From NCBI GenBank assembly GCA_002364325.1, contig DEXV01000003.1:969229-1033228 (forward strand): a DNA stretch of 64,000 nt, read 5' to 3'. The translations under genes and the position numbers were made by a program. The DNA comes from Gillisia sp. UBA3175. GTDB taxonomy: Bacteria; Bacteroidota; Bacteroidia; Flavobacteriales; Flavobacteriaceae. Of the stretch, positions 8,028 through 15,804 are shown piece by piece (the first letter of the stretch is position 1; every line of letters starts with the position of its first letter). The notes below the pieces were generated by a model that searched no databases, was not told the origin of the DNA, and saw only the letters and a program-made list of their open reading frames with translations.

Positions 8028-8204
8028 TTATAAAGCCAATGCGATTTTTTCGATATTTCTTATTGAAACATTTCGCTTACCTAATTCAACAGAACTTACA
8101 TATGTTCTATGTAAATCACATCTAAAGGCAAGTTCTTCTTGAGATATTCCAATTTTATTACGAAGTTGCTTTATTTTAAGACCTAATTTTTCTTCAATTT
8201 TCAT
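8028..8204 (-). CDS. C-protein-like XRE regulator of the R-M system, truncated by an in-frame stop
   Basis: This 58-residue frame starts at 8204 and encodes a helix-turn-helix: IKQLRNKIGISQEELAFRC, then LHRTYVSSVELGKRNVS, which matches the recognition-helix hallmark of R-M controller proteins (LHRTYIS-x-IERG). It ends with TAA at codon 59 (8028-8030). The same frame continues past this codon as VEIIDLFKTTDH and stops with TAA overlapping the endonuclease ATG (TAATG), exactly where a full controller gene would end. The intact form would be 71 residues, normal for the family. Either a nonsense mutation has removed the last helix used for dimerisation, or the codon is a sequencing error. A C-box-like operator lies 22-50 bases upstream. 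Confidence 0.75.
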   Translation of the reverse strand: MKIEEKLGLKIKQLRNKIGISQEELAFRCDLHRTYVSSVELGKRNVSIRNIEKIALAL

Positions 8205-8225
8205 TTTTTAAAACTACTCTTTTGA

Positions 8226-8254
8226 ACACTTTAAATCTACAGACTATAAGTAAC
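8226..8254 (-). promoter_or_regulatory. C-box-like operator upstream of the controller gene
   Basis: Read on the minus strand, the site contains TACTTATAGTCTGTAG followed by ATTTAAAGTGT: a perfect ACT-N3-AGT half-site and a weaker second one (ATT-TAA-AGT), with centres 15 bases apart. Two boxes at this spacing around a TGT-type linker is the arrangement of operators bound by two controller dimers, where low levels activate and high levels repress. Position just upstream of the C-R operon supports the call. Confidence 0.65.
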
Positions 8255-8312
8255 ACCTGTTAAAGATTAATGAATTCAAAACCATTCCATACACATTCCC
8301 ACTTCGCTCCTA

Positions 8313-8333
8313 TCCTTCGACAAGCTCAGGACC
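8313..8333. repeat. TCCTTCGACAAGCTCAGGA repeat
   Basis: TCCTTCGACAAGCTCAGGA is a short imperfect palindrome that I recognise as a dispersed intergenic repeat found in many bacterial genomes. Here it lies within the accessory island. A genome-wide count would confirm that it is repeated in this strain. Confidence 0.5.
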
Positions 8334-8476
8334 GCTTCGGGAAAAGCGTATTCCATTTAATTTTTAGAGAAACAATTGAGAAGAAAAAAACAAAAGGCTT
8401 TGTAGTGTTAACTTCGCTTTTACCAAAGCAAAGTTACATAACGCAGAACATTATAGTACAATTATGTTAATGTCTT

Positions 8477-8562
8477 AAAACGGCGTATAGCTCTGCTATT
8501 TGATATAATATCAGATATCGGCAGAAAGACTATATCAATAGGTATTATGTCAAAGCCGTTTT
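8477..8562. other. Foldable segment bounded by AAAACGGC / GCCGTTTT
   Basis: AAAACGGC at 8477-8484 is the exact reverse complement of GCCGTTTT at 8555-8562. Inside, CTATTTGATAT (8496-8506) can pair with ATATCAATAG (8532-8541) with one bulge, giving a two-tier stem of about 86 bases. It could be an RNA, a folded single-stranded recombination site, or an old transposon end. There is no coding frame across it. Confidence 0.4.
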
Positions 8563-8587
8563 ACTGGAATGTTCTTGAATATTTGAT

Positions 8588-8620
8588 AGCTATAATTAAA
8601 TACTTTGTAAAATATCCCAG
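8588..8620 (+). repeat. Right copy of the 33-bp repeat flanking the R-M island
   Basis: AGCTATAATT, eight less conserved bases, then TGTAAAATATCCCAG, matching 3446-3478 in length and at 28 of 33 positions. See the left copy for interpretation. Confidence 0.65.
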
Positions 8621-8869
8621 AATGTTTATTTCATTACATACGTTGTTAAGTACTTGGATTATAAAGAATTTTAAATCAAGAAGATTTTATATCTTATAGA
8701 AACCGCATATTCTTTACTATCATTCAAGATATTTTAAAGAAGCGATTCTCAAAACTTTACGTTTACCATTTTAGTACACTTTTACATTTCGATTAGACAG
8801 TGGCTGATTCATATATAAAATAAAATTATAACTACATATAATATTGGTTCATTTTTGAGGGTGTGTAGT

Positions 8870-10060
8870 TTATTTTGTTGCTTTCATTTTAAGAAACAAT
8901 TCTTTAAACAAACCTCGAGCGATCAATACCTTCATTATCTCATTAGTTCCAGCATAGATCCTAGAAACTCTGTTATCTGCATACATTCGGGCAATTGGAT
9001 AATCCCACATATACCCATAACCTCCGAATAATTGAAGGCATTCATCTACTACTTTACTGTGCATTTCTGTTGCTGAATATTTCGCCATGGAAGCACTTTC
9101 TGCAGTTAATTCATGCTTAGATAATAATTGTGTACAACGATCTAAAAAAGCTTGATGTATTTGCAATTGTGACGCACATTCAGCAAGTTTAAATTGAGTG
9201 TTTTGGAACCCGGCAATTGGTTGCTTAAAAGCGGTTCTAGTAGAGGTATATTCTATTGTTTTTTCTATAGCTCCTTCTGCCCCACCTATAGCGTTAATAG
9301 CTACGATTAAACGCTCTCTGGCTAATTCTGTCATCATAATTTTAAATCCTGATCCTTCTTCTCCTAATAAATTTTCTTTTGAAACTTTTACATTATCAAA
9401 AAATAACTCACAGGTATCCTGTGCTTTCATTCCTATTTTCTTGAAAGGAACTCCCTTTTCAAAACCTTCAGACTCGCTTTCTATTATCAATAAAGACACG
9501 CCTTCTTTCTCTGTTCCTATATTGGTTTTCACCGCTACAATAGACATATCACTCATATATCCGTTTGTTATGAAGGTTTTCTGCCCATTTACCAAATAAT
9601 AGTCTCCTTTATCTACTGCGTTTGTTGTGATAGCTTGAAGATCACTACCACAGTTTGGCTCTGTCATACCAAGTGATGTGATCATTTTTCCGGAAGCCAT
9701 TTTAGGAAGATACTTTTGCTTTTGTGCTTCGGTTCCATACTTTAAGAGATAAGGAGCAATAACATCTGAATGTAACGAAAACCCAGGACCACTAACACCT
9801 TCTTTTGCCAGTTCTTCAATAAATAAGGCACTAAAGCTGAAATCTAAACCACTTCCTCCATATTCCTCAGGGATATCAATACATAGCAAACCCAATTCTC
9901 CGGCACGTTCCCAGATCTCTCGGCTAACCATTCCATTTTTCTCCCATTCTTCTGTGTGATCCATAATTTCATTCTTGATGAAATCCTGAATCATTTTTTT
10001 GGTCATTTTATGTTCTTCAGAGGAGTATATTTCGCGTTCTAATAAAACATTTTGTAACAT
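8870..10060 (-). CDS. Acyl-CoA dehydrogenase (long-chain/isovaleryl type)
   Basis: The 396-residue FAD flavoprotein is full length for the family. It has MTEPNCGSDLQAI (132-144, flavin and substrate binding) and the C-terminal helical part with LQLFGGYGY and YAGTNEIMKVLIARGL. In short- and medium-chain enzymes the catalytic base is the Glu in YEGT; here that residue is Ala, and a Glu stands instead at 262 (GGAEGAIE), the position used by long-chain and isovaleryl-CoA dehydrogenases. It catalyses alpha,beta-dehydrogenation of acyl-CoA with electrons passed to ETF. It stands alone, without other beta-oxidation genes nearby, so the chain-length preference stays open. Confidence 0.88.
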   Translation of the reverse strand: MLQNVLLEREIYSSEEHKMTKKMIQDFIKNEIMDHTEEWEKNGMVSREIWERAGELGLLCIDIPEEYGGSGLDFSFSALFIEELAKEGVSGPGFSLHSDVIAPYLLKYGTEAQKQKYLPKMASGKMITSLGMTEPNCGSDLQAITTNAVDKGDYYLVNGQKTFITNGYMSDMSIVAVKTNIGTEKEGVSLLIIESESEGFEKGVPFKKIGMKAQDTCELFFDNVKVSKENLLGEEGSGFKIMMTELARERLIVAINAIGGAEGAIEKTIEYTSTRTAFKQPIAGFQNTQFKLAECASQLQIHQAFLDRCTQLLSKHELTAESASMAKYSATEMHSKVVDECLQLFGGYGYMWDYPIARMYADNRVSRIYAGTNEIMKVLIARGLFKELFLKMKATK

Positions 10061-10514
10061 ACCTGATCTTTTAATTTAATGATTCTTATAAAATACGCGA
10101 TCCTTCTAACTTATAATAGTCCTGTCTATAGTTTTAATAACATCATATTTATTAATTCTTTTCGTAGATTATTCTCCATAAAGGTTTAAAATAATTAATT
10201 ACAGTACTTCATTTACACATACAAAAAAATGAATCGGGAAGATATAATCTGAAACCTATAATTGCCTTAATCTTAAAGATAATATTTTAATTCCATTTCA
10301 CACGTATTACTGATATATGCTAATTGTTTTAGGAAATAGAATAGAAAGTGGCCGATTCAATTATGGAAAGTTTTGAGAAGGTTTATAAATCATTAAAAAA
10401 AACTGGATAATACTTCTTAAGAGGTATCATCCAGTTTTTGGACCAAGAAAGATTAAAATATTTAGTTTCCGTGATTATGGATTCTATAATTATAAAAAAT
10501 TCAGTCGATAAATT
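10061..10514. other. Intergenic region with terminator
   Basis: This 454-base stretch between two minus-strand genes has no supportable coding frame. It holds the terminator of the downstream-ending luciferase-like gene (10398-10439) and should hold the promoter of the acyl-CoA dehydrogenase, which I cannot pinpoint. Confidence 0.6.
10398..10439 (-). terminator. Strong stem-loop terminator
   Basis: Arms of 19 bases (10398-10416 and 10421-10439) pair with only two mismatched or wobble positions around a TTAA loop; the core is AAAAACTGGAT / ATCCAGTTTTT. On the minus strand it ends in a run of T and terminates the luciferase-like oxidoreductase transcript. Confidence 0.85.
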
Positions 10515-11519
10515 TTAATTTAACTCCTTCATGATCTCCGCAAATAATTCATAAGAACGAATCCTTTCTTTAACCCCATAAATATTAGTAACAGCAATAA
10601 GTTCGTCTGCCTTGGTTTGCTCCATAAAATCTTTTACCTGAGCCTTCACTGTAGCTTTACTACCAATAAAGGAATACTTAAGCATCTGATGTATTTGGGG
10701 GTGTTTCAGTATCTCCTTCAGCTCATCGGTCATGGCTGTTGGTGGTTGCACATAATCCCGTTTTCCTGTAAAAATACCCACGATCATGCGGATCAAAGAA
10801 GTAAATAAACGTTCGGCTTCTTCGTCTGTATCTGCAATAATAATATTTACTCCTGCCATTACGTAAGGTTCTTTTAAATCCTCTGAGGCTTGGAATTCTT
10901 GACGGTAAATTTCTATCGCGTCCCCCAAATGAGTTGTCGCAAAATGGCTAGCAAAAGCATAAGGCAATCCTTTTTTTGCGGCTAGATGTGCACTATCTGT
11001 ACTTGAACCTAAAATATAAATGGGAACCTCCACTCCTTCCGCTACCGTAGCACGAACTTTAGAGTTAGCATTCTCTGTAGAGAAATATTTTTCTATTTTA
11101 TCCAATTCGGCAGGGAAAGACTGTGCTGCTTGCATAAAATCTGAGCGAATAGCTTGTGCCGTATCTCTGTCTGTTCCAGGAGCTCGCCCTAATCCAAGAT
11201 CAATTCGGTTAGGATATAAAGATGCTAAGGTGCCAAATTGTTCAGCAATGATCAATGGCGAATGGTTAGGTAGCATAATACCACCAGAACCAATGCGAAG
11301 TGTTTTTGTTCCTCCTGCTAAATATCCAATTAGAACCGATGTTGCGCTACTTCCAATATTCGGCGCATTGTGATGTTCTGCTAACCAATAACGTGTATAC
11401 CCAAATGATTCGGCATTTTGTGCCAATTCAAGTGCAGTATTATAGGTTTGTTTTAAAGAATGACCTTCAGAAACTAAGGCAAGGTCTAAAATGGAATAAA
11501 GCGTATTTTTATATTTCAT
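10515..11519 (-). CDS. LLM-class (bacterial luciferase-like) flavin-dependent oxidoreductase
   Basis: The frame is open to an ATG at 11540, but the ATG at 11519 (MKYKNTLYSILDLALV) fits the family start better. The 334-residue protein shows LLM hallmarks: YTRYWLAEHHN, then IGSGGIMLPNHSPL and LYPNRIDLGLGRAPGTD, near the FMN site. It belongs to the MsnO8-like group of luciferase-family oxidoreductases, which use reduced FMN and oxygen on unknown organic substrates. It is a TIM-barrel cytoplasmic enzyme. It forms a single-gene unit with a strong terminator after it and offers no operon clue to the substrate. Confidence 0.85.
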   Translation of the reverse strand: MKYKNTLYSILDLALVSEGHSLKQTYNTALELAQNAESFGYTRYWLAEHHNAPNIGSSATSVLIGYLAGGTKTLRIGSGGIMLPNHSPLIIAEQFGTLASLYPNRIDLGLGRAPGTDRDTAQAIRSDFMQAAQSFPAELDKIEKYFSTENANSKVRATVAEGVEVPIYILGSSTDSAHLAAKKGLPYAFASHFATTHLGDAIEIYRQEFQASEDLKEPYVMAGVNIIIADTDEEAERLFTSLIRMIVGIFTGKRDYVQPPTAMTDELKEILKHPQIHQMLKYSFIGSKATVKAQVKDFMEQTKADELIAVTNIYGVKERIRSYELFAEIMKELN

Positions 11520-11806
11520 GTAGATGTTATCTGTTATCAATATATGTGAAAGCCGACATATTTAATACTGGAATCACTTTTACAATTTGGCTCATTCCGT
11601 CGATTACATGACCTTATACTTACTAAATTCCCTGTGATTTTTAGAAAGTTTCCTCTGTTCAACTATTTTCTACGTCTAAAAAAAAAGGATACCAACTAAC
11701 GCATTTAGATTTTTAGTTTCAGTTGAATATAAATTAACCCATCACGGTAAATCAATTAGTTATTTCAAAGCTCAATAATATCCTCACTTTATTTTTATAT
11801 TAAAAA

Positions 11807-11833
11807 AAAGACCATCTGAGAAGACGGTCTTTT
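11807..11833 (-). terminator. Terminator of the catalase gene
   Basis: AAAAGACCATCT (11807-11818) pairs with AGACGGTCTTTT (11822-11833) with one mismatch, followed on the minus strand by a run of at least eight T. It starts 22 bases after the catalase stop codon. The remainder of the 11541-11854 gap shows no other feature. Confidence 0.85.
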
Positions 11834-11854
11834 AAAAATAAAATAATTTCCGTT

Positions 11855-13996
11855 TTACACTGGAATAGAATCAGTAATACTTCTACGATCCCAGTTGCGG
11901 TGTTGCGCCATGCTTTTCTTAAAGGCTTCTGGCTTTTCATTTATAAGTAGGGCTTTATCCTTCATATGATCTTTTACAAAAGTGGCTTTTAACAAGCGCT
12001 CCCCTTCTCCATCGGCAGCAATTGCTTTACAATGTTTAAAAGCTTCATTCACAAATTTGATGAACTTTGCTTGCTTCAACAAAGCATCAACAGAGGATTT
12101 CCCATCTGGTATATACAGCGCATCAAAAAGTACGCTTTCCGTAGTCATGATCGAAGCATCCACTTTATACTCATTATTATCGGAATCCTTAACCGTTCCT
12201 CCATGTGGAGCAACCAATTTCGCCATGGCTCCTTCTTTTTCTAACATCGCTTTCATCGCCTTAAAGCTCTTAGCATCAAAACCATCTCCTAACAAAACAG
12301 CAACTTGACGAGTTGCAATGCTATTAAATTTGGTTTTAGCCTGACTTAAAGCTGGTGAGGCATCTAGATAATTTTTCTTAGGTCCCGGTTCGTGCTTTTT
12401 AGGATCGGCATCTGCACCAATAGCTTGATTAATTGGTTTTTCGATGTTTTTAGGAATTTTCATCCCTAATCCTTCTGCAACTTTCTTGGCAAGGTCTTTA
12501 TCTATTTGTGCAATGAGCCACAACATACGCTCTTTAATATGATCTTGTGTACATTTACCTAGCTCAAACGTATATGCACCTGCTATGTGTTCCTGTTCCC
12601 ATGGCGCTAAGCTTCGATAAAAGAGTGCAGGTTGAGAGAAATGATCACTAAAACTTTCACTTCGGGTACGTATTTTCTTAGCATCTATACGCTCTTCATA
12701 CGAATGAAATGCACCTTCAGACATTTTTGCAAGATGAGGACATCCTCCACTTAGAGAGTTTGGGAAATAAGCGGTTTGTCCTTTAGGAATACTTGCTTGC
12801 ATTTGTCCGTCCCGCTGATTGTTATGAGTTGGAACTACTGGTTGGTTAATTGGGATCTGGTGGAAGTTAGGAGTTCCCAATCTAGAAAGTTGTGTATCTC
12901 TATAAGAGAACAAACGCCCTTGCAAAAGTGGATCGTTCGAAAAGTCGATCCCTGGAACTATATGTCCTGGTAAGAAAGCAACCTGCTCAGTTTCAGCAAA
13001 GAAATTTTCAGGATTTCTATTCAATGTCATTTTCCCAACAATGGTCACAGGAACCATTTCTTCCGGGATCAGTTTTGTTGGATCCAATAAATCGAATTCA
13101 AACTTATGTTCATCTGCTTCAGGAACAATCTGTAATCCTAATTCCCATTCTGGGAATTGTCCTGCTTCAATAGCATCCCAAAGATCACGACGGTGAAAAT
13201 CTGCATCGGCTCCATTAATTTTTACGGCTTCTTCCCAGGTTACAGAGTGTACACCTAGCACCGGTTTCCAATGGAACTTTACAAAATGGGACTCATTCTT
13301 TTGGTTGATCAGTCTAAAGGTATGTATCCCAAAGCCTTCCATCATACGTAAACTTCGTGGAATGGCGCGGTCACTCATCGCCCAGATATGATTATGCAAT
13401 GTTTCTGTAGTAAGTGAAACAAAATCGTAAAAAGTATCATGGGCAGAAGCCGCCTGCGGGATTTCTTTATTAGGTTCCGGTTTTACAGAGTGAATTAGAT
13501 CTGGAAACTTCATAGCATCTTGAATGAAGAAGATAGGCATATTATTACCTACCAGATCCCAGGTACCTTCTTCCGTATAAAATTTAACTGCAAAGCCTCT
13601 TACATCACGCGCTAGATCGGGTGATCCCTTTGAGCCCGCCACTGTAGAGAAACGCACAAATACTGGAGTCCTTCTGTTGGTATCAGTTAAAATTCCAGCT
13701 TTTGTAAATTCTGACATATCTTTAGATAACTCGAAATATCCATGTGCTCCACTTCCGCGAGCGTGCACAATTCTTTCGGGAATGCGTTCATGATCAAAAT
13801 GGGTGATCTTTTCTCTTAATAGAAAATCCTCCAGTAAAGTAGAACCCCGCTCCCCAGATTTAAGCGAGTTATTAGTATCGTTAACTTTAAGCCCTTGATT
13901 AGTGGTCATGGTGCTATCTTTCATTTCCCAATGATCCTTTTTTAGCTGCTCGATCTTTTTGGTGTCAGCAGAATCTTGCTTCGATTTCTTTGCCAT
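11855..13996 (-). CDS. katE: Large-subunit monofunctional catalase (HPII type) with C-terminal DJ-1-like domain
   Basis: The 713-residue enzyme converts hydrogen peroxide to water and oxygen. Catalytic residues are in place: distal His78 in RIVHARG, Asn151 in VGNNMPIFF and the proximal heme ligand Tyr365 in RLFSYRDTQLSRLG. Residues about 560-713 form the flavodoxin/DJ-1-like domain that distinguishes large from small-subunit catalases. In E. coli HPII a His three residues before PGH-type His is bonded to the heme Tyr; here that position is Leu342 (FLPGHIVPG), so the bond cannot form. The Lys-rich N-terminus is short. It is monocistronic with a 549-base upstream region. Confidence 0.93.
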   Translation of the reverse strand: MAKKSKQDSADTKKIEQLKKDHWEMKDSTMTTNQGLKVNDTNNSLKSGERGSTLLEDFLLREKITHFDHERIPERIVHARGSGAHGYFELSKDMSEFTKAGILTDTNRRTPVFVRFSTVAGSKGSPDLARDVRGFAVKFYTEEGTWDLVGNNMPIFFIQDAMKFPDLIHSVKPEPNKEIPQAASAHDTFYDFVSLTTETLHNHIWAMSDRAIPRSLRMMEGFGIHTFRLINQKNESHFVKFHWKPVLGVHSVTWEEAVKINGADADFHRRDLWDAIEAGQFPEWELGLQIVPEADEHKFEFDLLDPTKLIPEEMVPVTIVGKMTLNRNPENFFAETEQVAFLPGHIVPGIDFSNDPLLQGRLFSYRDTQLSRLGTPNFHQIPINQPVVPTHNNQRDGQMQASIPKGQTAYFPNSLSGGCPHLAKMSEGAFHSYEERIDAKKIRTRSESFSDHFSQPALFYRSLAPWEQEHIAGAYTFELGKCTQDHIKERMLWLIAQIDKDLAKKVAEGLGMKIPKNIEKPINQAIGADADPKKHEPGPKKNYLDASPALSQAKTKFNSIATRQVAVLLGDGFDAKSFKAMKAMLEKEGAMAKLVAPHGGTVKDSDNNEYKVDASIMTTESVLFDALYIPDGKSSVDALLKQAKFIKFVNEAFKHCKAIAADGEGERLLKATFVKDHMKDKALLINEKPEAFKKSMAQHRNWDRRSITDSIPV

Positions 13997-14545
13997 TTTT
14001 CTTGATTTTAGTTAGTATAATATATGTTTTGTAATTCCAATGTGGATGGGGATTTTCTGTGTTCAAATAAAATTAAACATTAAACCAACTAAGGGCAATT
14101 ATTTAAGAAGCTTTTAGGTTTTGAGAAGAATTCGGTTTTTAAGCATTAAAAATAAAACTACTTTAAGATCTATCTCTGCAACAGAACTTTGATGTTTAAA
14201 TACTTAAGGAACAAGTAGGAAGAATTTTAAGTTAAGGTGTAAAAGCTATTTCACCTAATGCAACGAGAAAGTCTATTTTTATGGACCTATTAGATCATAT
14301 TTAATTGTACGCATATTTTCCCTTGTTTTTTTAATTGAAAAGATCTTTGTAATAGCTTTAAAATGAAAAATGGCTAATTTGAAGCCAAAACAACTTCAGC
14401 TTAGAAACTAGTCCTAAATTAATATCCAATAAAATATTTAAAAAACTTAGAATGTGTTTACTTGTCTAAAATACTTAATTATATATTTATTGAAGTATTG
14501 ATTAGATTAGCAAGCCTAATATTAGATTCACTTACTTAAAAAGCA
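13997..14545. other. Divergent intergenic region before catalase
   Basis: The 549 bases between the minus-strand catalase and the plus-strand DoxX-like gene contain no supportable gene or clear hairpin. They must hold both promoters. No OxyR or Fur consensus that I would trust is visible. Confidence 0.55.
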
Positions 14546-14893
14546 ATGACCTTATTAACTTTCCTGGTGATATTTTCCACATTATCGTTTTTGTTTTTTG
14601 GAATTAGTTGTTTCGTCACTGCGCACATGCGAAATGAATTTATACGTTACGGGCTTAAAGACCATCAGTATCTTATTGGAGTATTACAGATTTTAGGAGC
14701 TTTCGGACTTGGATTTGGGTATATCTTCCTGCCTCTTTTAAGTGTAATATCTTCAGTAGGTTTATCCATTCTAATGCTTTTGGGATTCGGTGTGCGTTTA
14801 AAAGTAAAAGACAGCTTTGTACAATCTGCACCTTCTTTTATCTACGCTATAATAAATGCCTATATTTCTATTGCACTGTTATTGAGCTTCTAA
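14546..14893 (+). CDS. DoxX-like small membrane protein
   Basis: The 115-residue protein has four predicted membrane helices (about 3-25, 42-62, 64-84 and 93-115) with GVLQILGAFGLGFGY between helices one and two, as in the DoxX-like (DoxX_2) families. Members are inner-membrane proteins; some act in redox stress or quinone-linked functions, but no role is firmly known for this branch. It is convergent with a second DoxX-like gene, 12 bases from stop to stop. The two are not closely alike. Confidence 0.7.
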   Translation: MTLLTFLVIFSTLSFLFFGISCFVTAHMRNEFIRYGLKDHQYLIGVLQILGAFGLGFGYIFLPLLSVISSVGLSILMLLGFGVRLKVKDSFVQSAPSFIYAIINAYISIALLLSF

Positions 14894-14905
14894 ACAGGAA
14901 AATTT

Positions 14906-15271
14906 TTATAAGATAAAAACCAGAATTAAGCAAAGCACTAAAAACAGAAATGCTGGGAAAGATTTTTTAATAGGGTCTTTAATCTTTATATGCATTAAAA
15001 CAGACCCTGCCAGAAGAAAAGCAAGTCCCAATGCGGCCGGATTTATAAGTTCGGGAAACCATATACCGCAAATAAGCGCAATAGCGAAAGTTACTTTTAA
15101 AAATCCGATTATATATAAACTCCACATAGGCAATCCGTAAACTGCAAATTCCTCTTTAATTGTTTTTGCATCACCTCCCCGCCATTGTGTATCTTTATTA
15201 TACTGAATAAGCCATACATTGAGGATACTAAGACCTATGAAAAGTTGTAGTGCTATAGAAAAATATTCCAT
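14906..15271 (-). CDS. DoxX family membrane protein
   Basis: The 121-residue protein has four hydrophobic helices. LFIGLSILNVWLIQYN is the first, then a cytoplasmic loop QWRGGDAKTIKEEFAVYGLP, then GFLKVTFAIALICGIWFP, typical of DoxX/SURF4-like proteins. Function of this branch is unknown. It faces the other DoxX-like gene tail to tail with no space for a normal terminator, so transcripts from both probably overlap. Confidence 0.7.
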   Translation of the reverse strand: MEYFSIALQLFIGLSILNVWLIQYNKDTQWRGGDAKTIKEEFAVYGLPMWSLYIIGFLKVTFAIALICGIWFPELINPAALGLAFLLAGSVLMHIKIKDPIKKSFPAFLFLVLCLILVFIL

Positions 15272-15442
15272 ATTTATGTATTTTATTTTTATAGGATATA
15301 AAAATATATTCTAATCTACTAAGATTATTTTAATTAGAAAGATTTGTTCGCATCTTAATTGTCTGACCTGAAATTTTTTGAAAGTTTGCAGTTCTGGGAT
15401 TTCATTAAATTTGTAATCTTATTTTAAAATTTCATAATTATA

Positions 15443-15579
15443 TTATTTCATAATAATACCATCTTCACTAAATTCATAATCTATATTCTTGACCTTTTGC
15501 TTTAATTCAATATCATAAAAAACTCCTTTTTCGAATTAGCGGCCCAGTCTGATTCTGCGATCTCAGGATTCGAATATTT
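15443..15579 (-). pseudogene. Possible C-terminal remnant of an unidentified protein
   Basis: On the minus strand one frame reads KYSNPEIAESDWAANSKK and, after a one-base shift, the next frame continues GVFYDIELKQKVKNIDYEF to SEDGIIMK and a stop at 15443. The two pieces look like one protein tail joined over a frameshift, and composition is protein-like rather than random AT-rich sequence. I do not recognise the family. Confidence 0.35.
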
Positions 15580-15751
15580 TTAGCTAGTTTGATAAGTAAC
15601 TTGTATACTATTGGTGTTCAATTTTTATGAAGATCTTGAGCTGTTTATAACCCAAATTGTATAAAAAGACAATCAAATAAAATTTGCCAAACTTTGCTCC
15701 TTTGAACTATTTACAAAACAATGTTTACAAGGAATTTTACAAAATATAAAA

Positions 15752-15769
15752 GCCACTTTTTCAAGTGGC
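15752..15769 (-). terminator. Terminator of the secreted PPPG-motif protein gene
   Basis: GCCACTT (15752-15758) and AAGTGGC (15763-15769) form a perfect stem with a four-base loop; on the minus strand it is followed by TTTTATATTTT. It lies 35 bases after the stop of the gene at 15805. Confidence 0.75.
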
Positions 15770-15804
15770 CTGTATATTTGAATAATTTATTTTTAAGAAC
15801 ATCC

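Larger units (their letters stand above)
8255..8869. other. Gene-free right flank of the R-M island
   Basis: These 615 bases hold no supportable gene. An open frame at 8270-8470 exists but is dominated by the LRQAQDR string, which is simply the translation of a common intergenic repeat, and has no recognisable domain. The region contains that repeat (8313-8333), a long-range foldable segment (8477-8562) and the right 33-bp flanking repeat (8588-8620). Bases 8620-8869 show nothing I can name. Confidence 0.5.
15272..15804. other. Intergenic region with a possible gene relic and a terminator
   Basis: This 533-base stretch contains a short frameshifted protein-like remnant (15443-15579) and the terminator at 15752-15769. 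The remaining sequence is very AT-rich and shows nothing else I can support. Confidence 0.5.

Noticed and set aside
8270-8470. 66-codon plus-strand ORF in the island flank
   Set aside because: Its only notable string (LRQAQDR) is the translation of a common intergenic repeat, and the rest has no domain; treated as chance.
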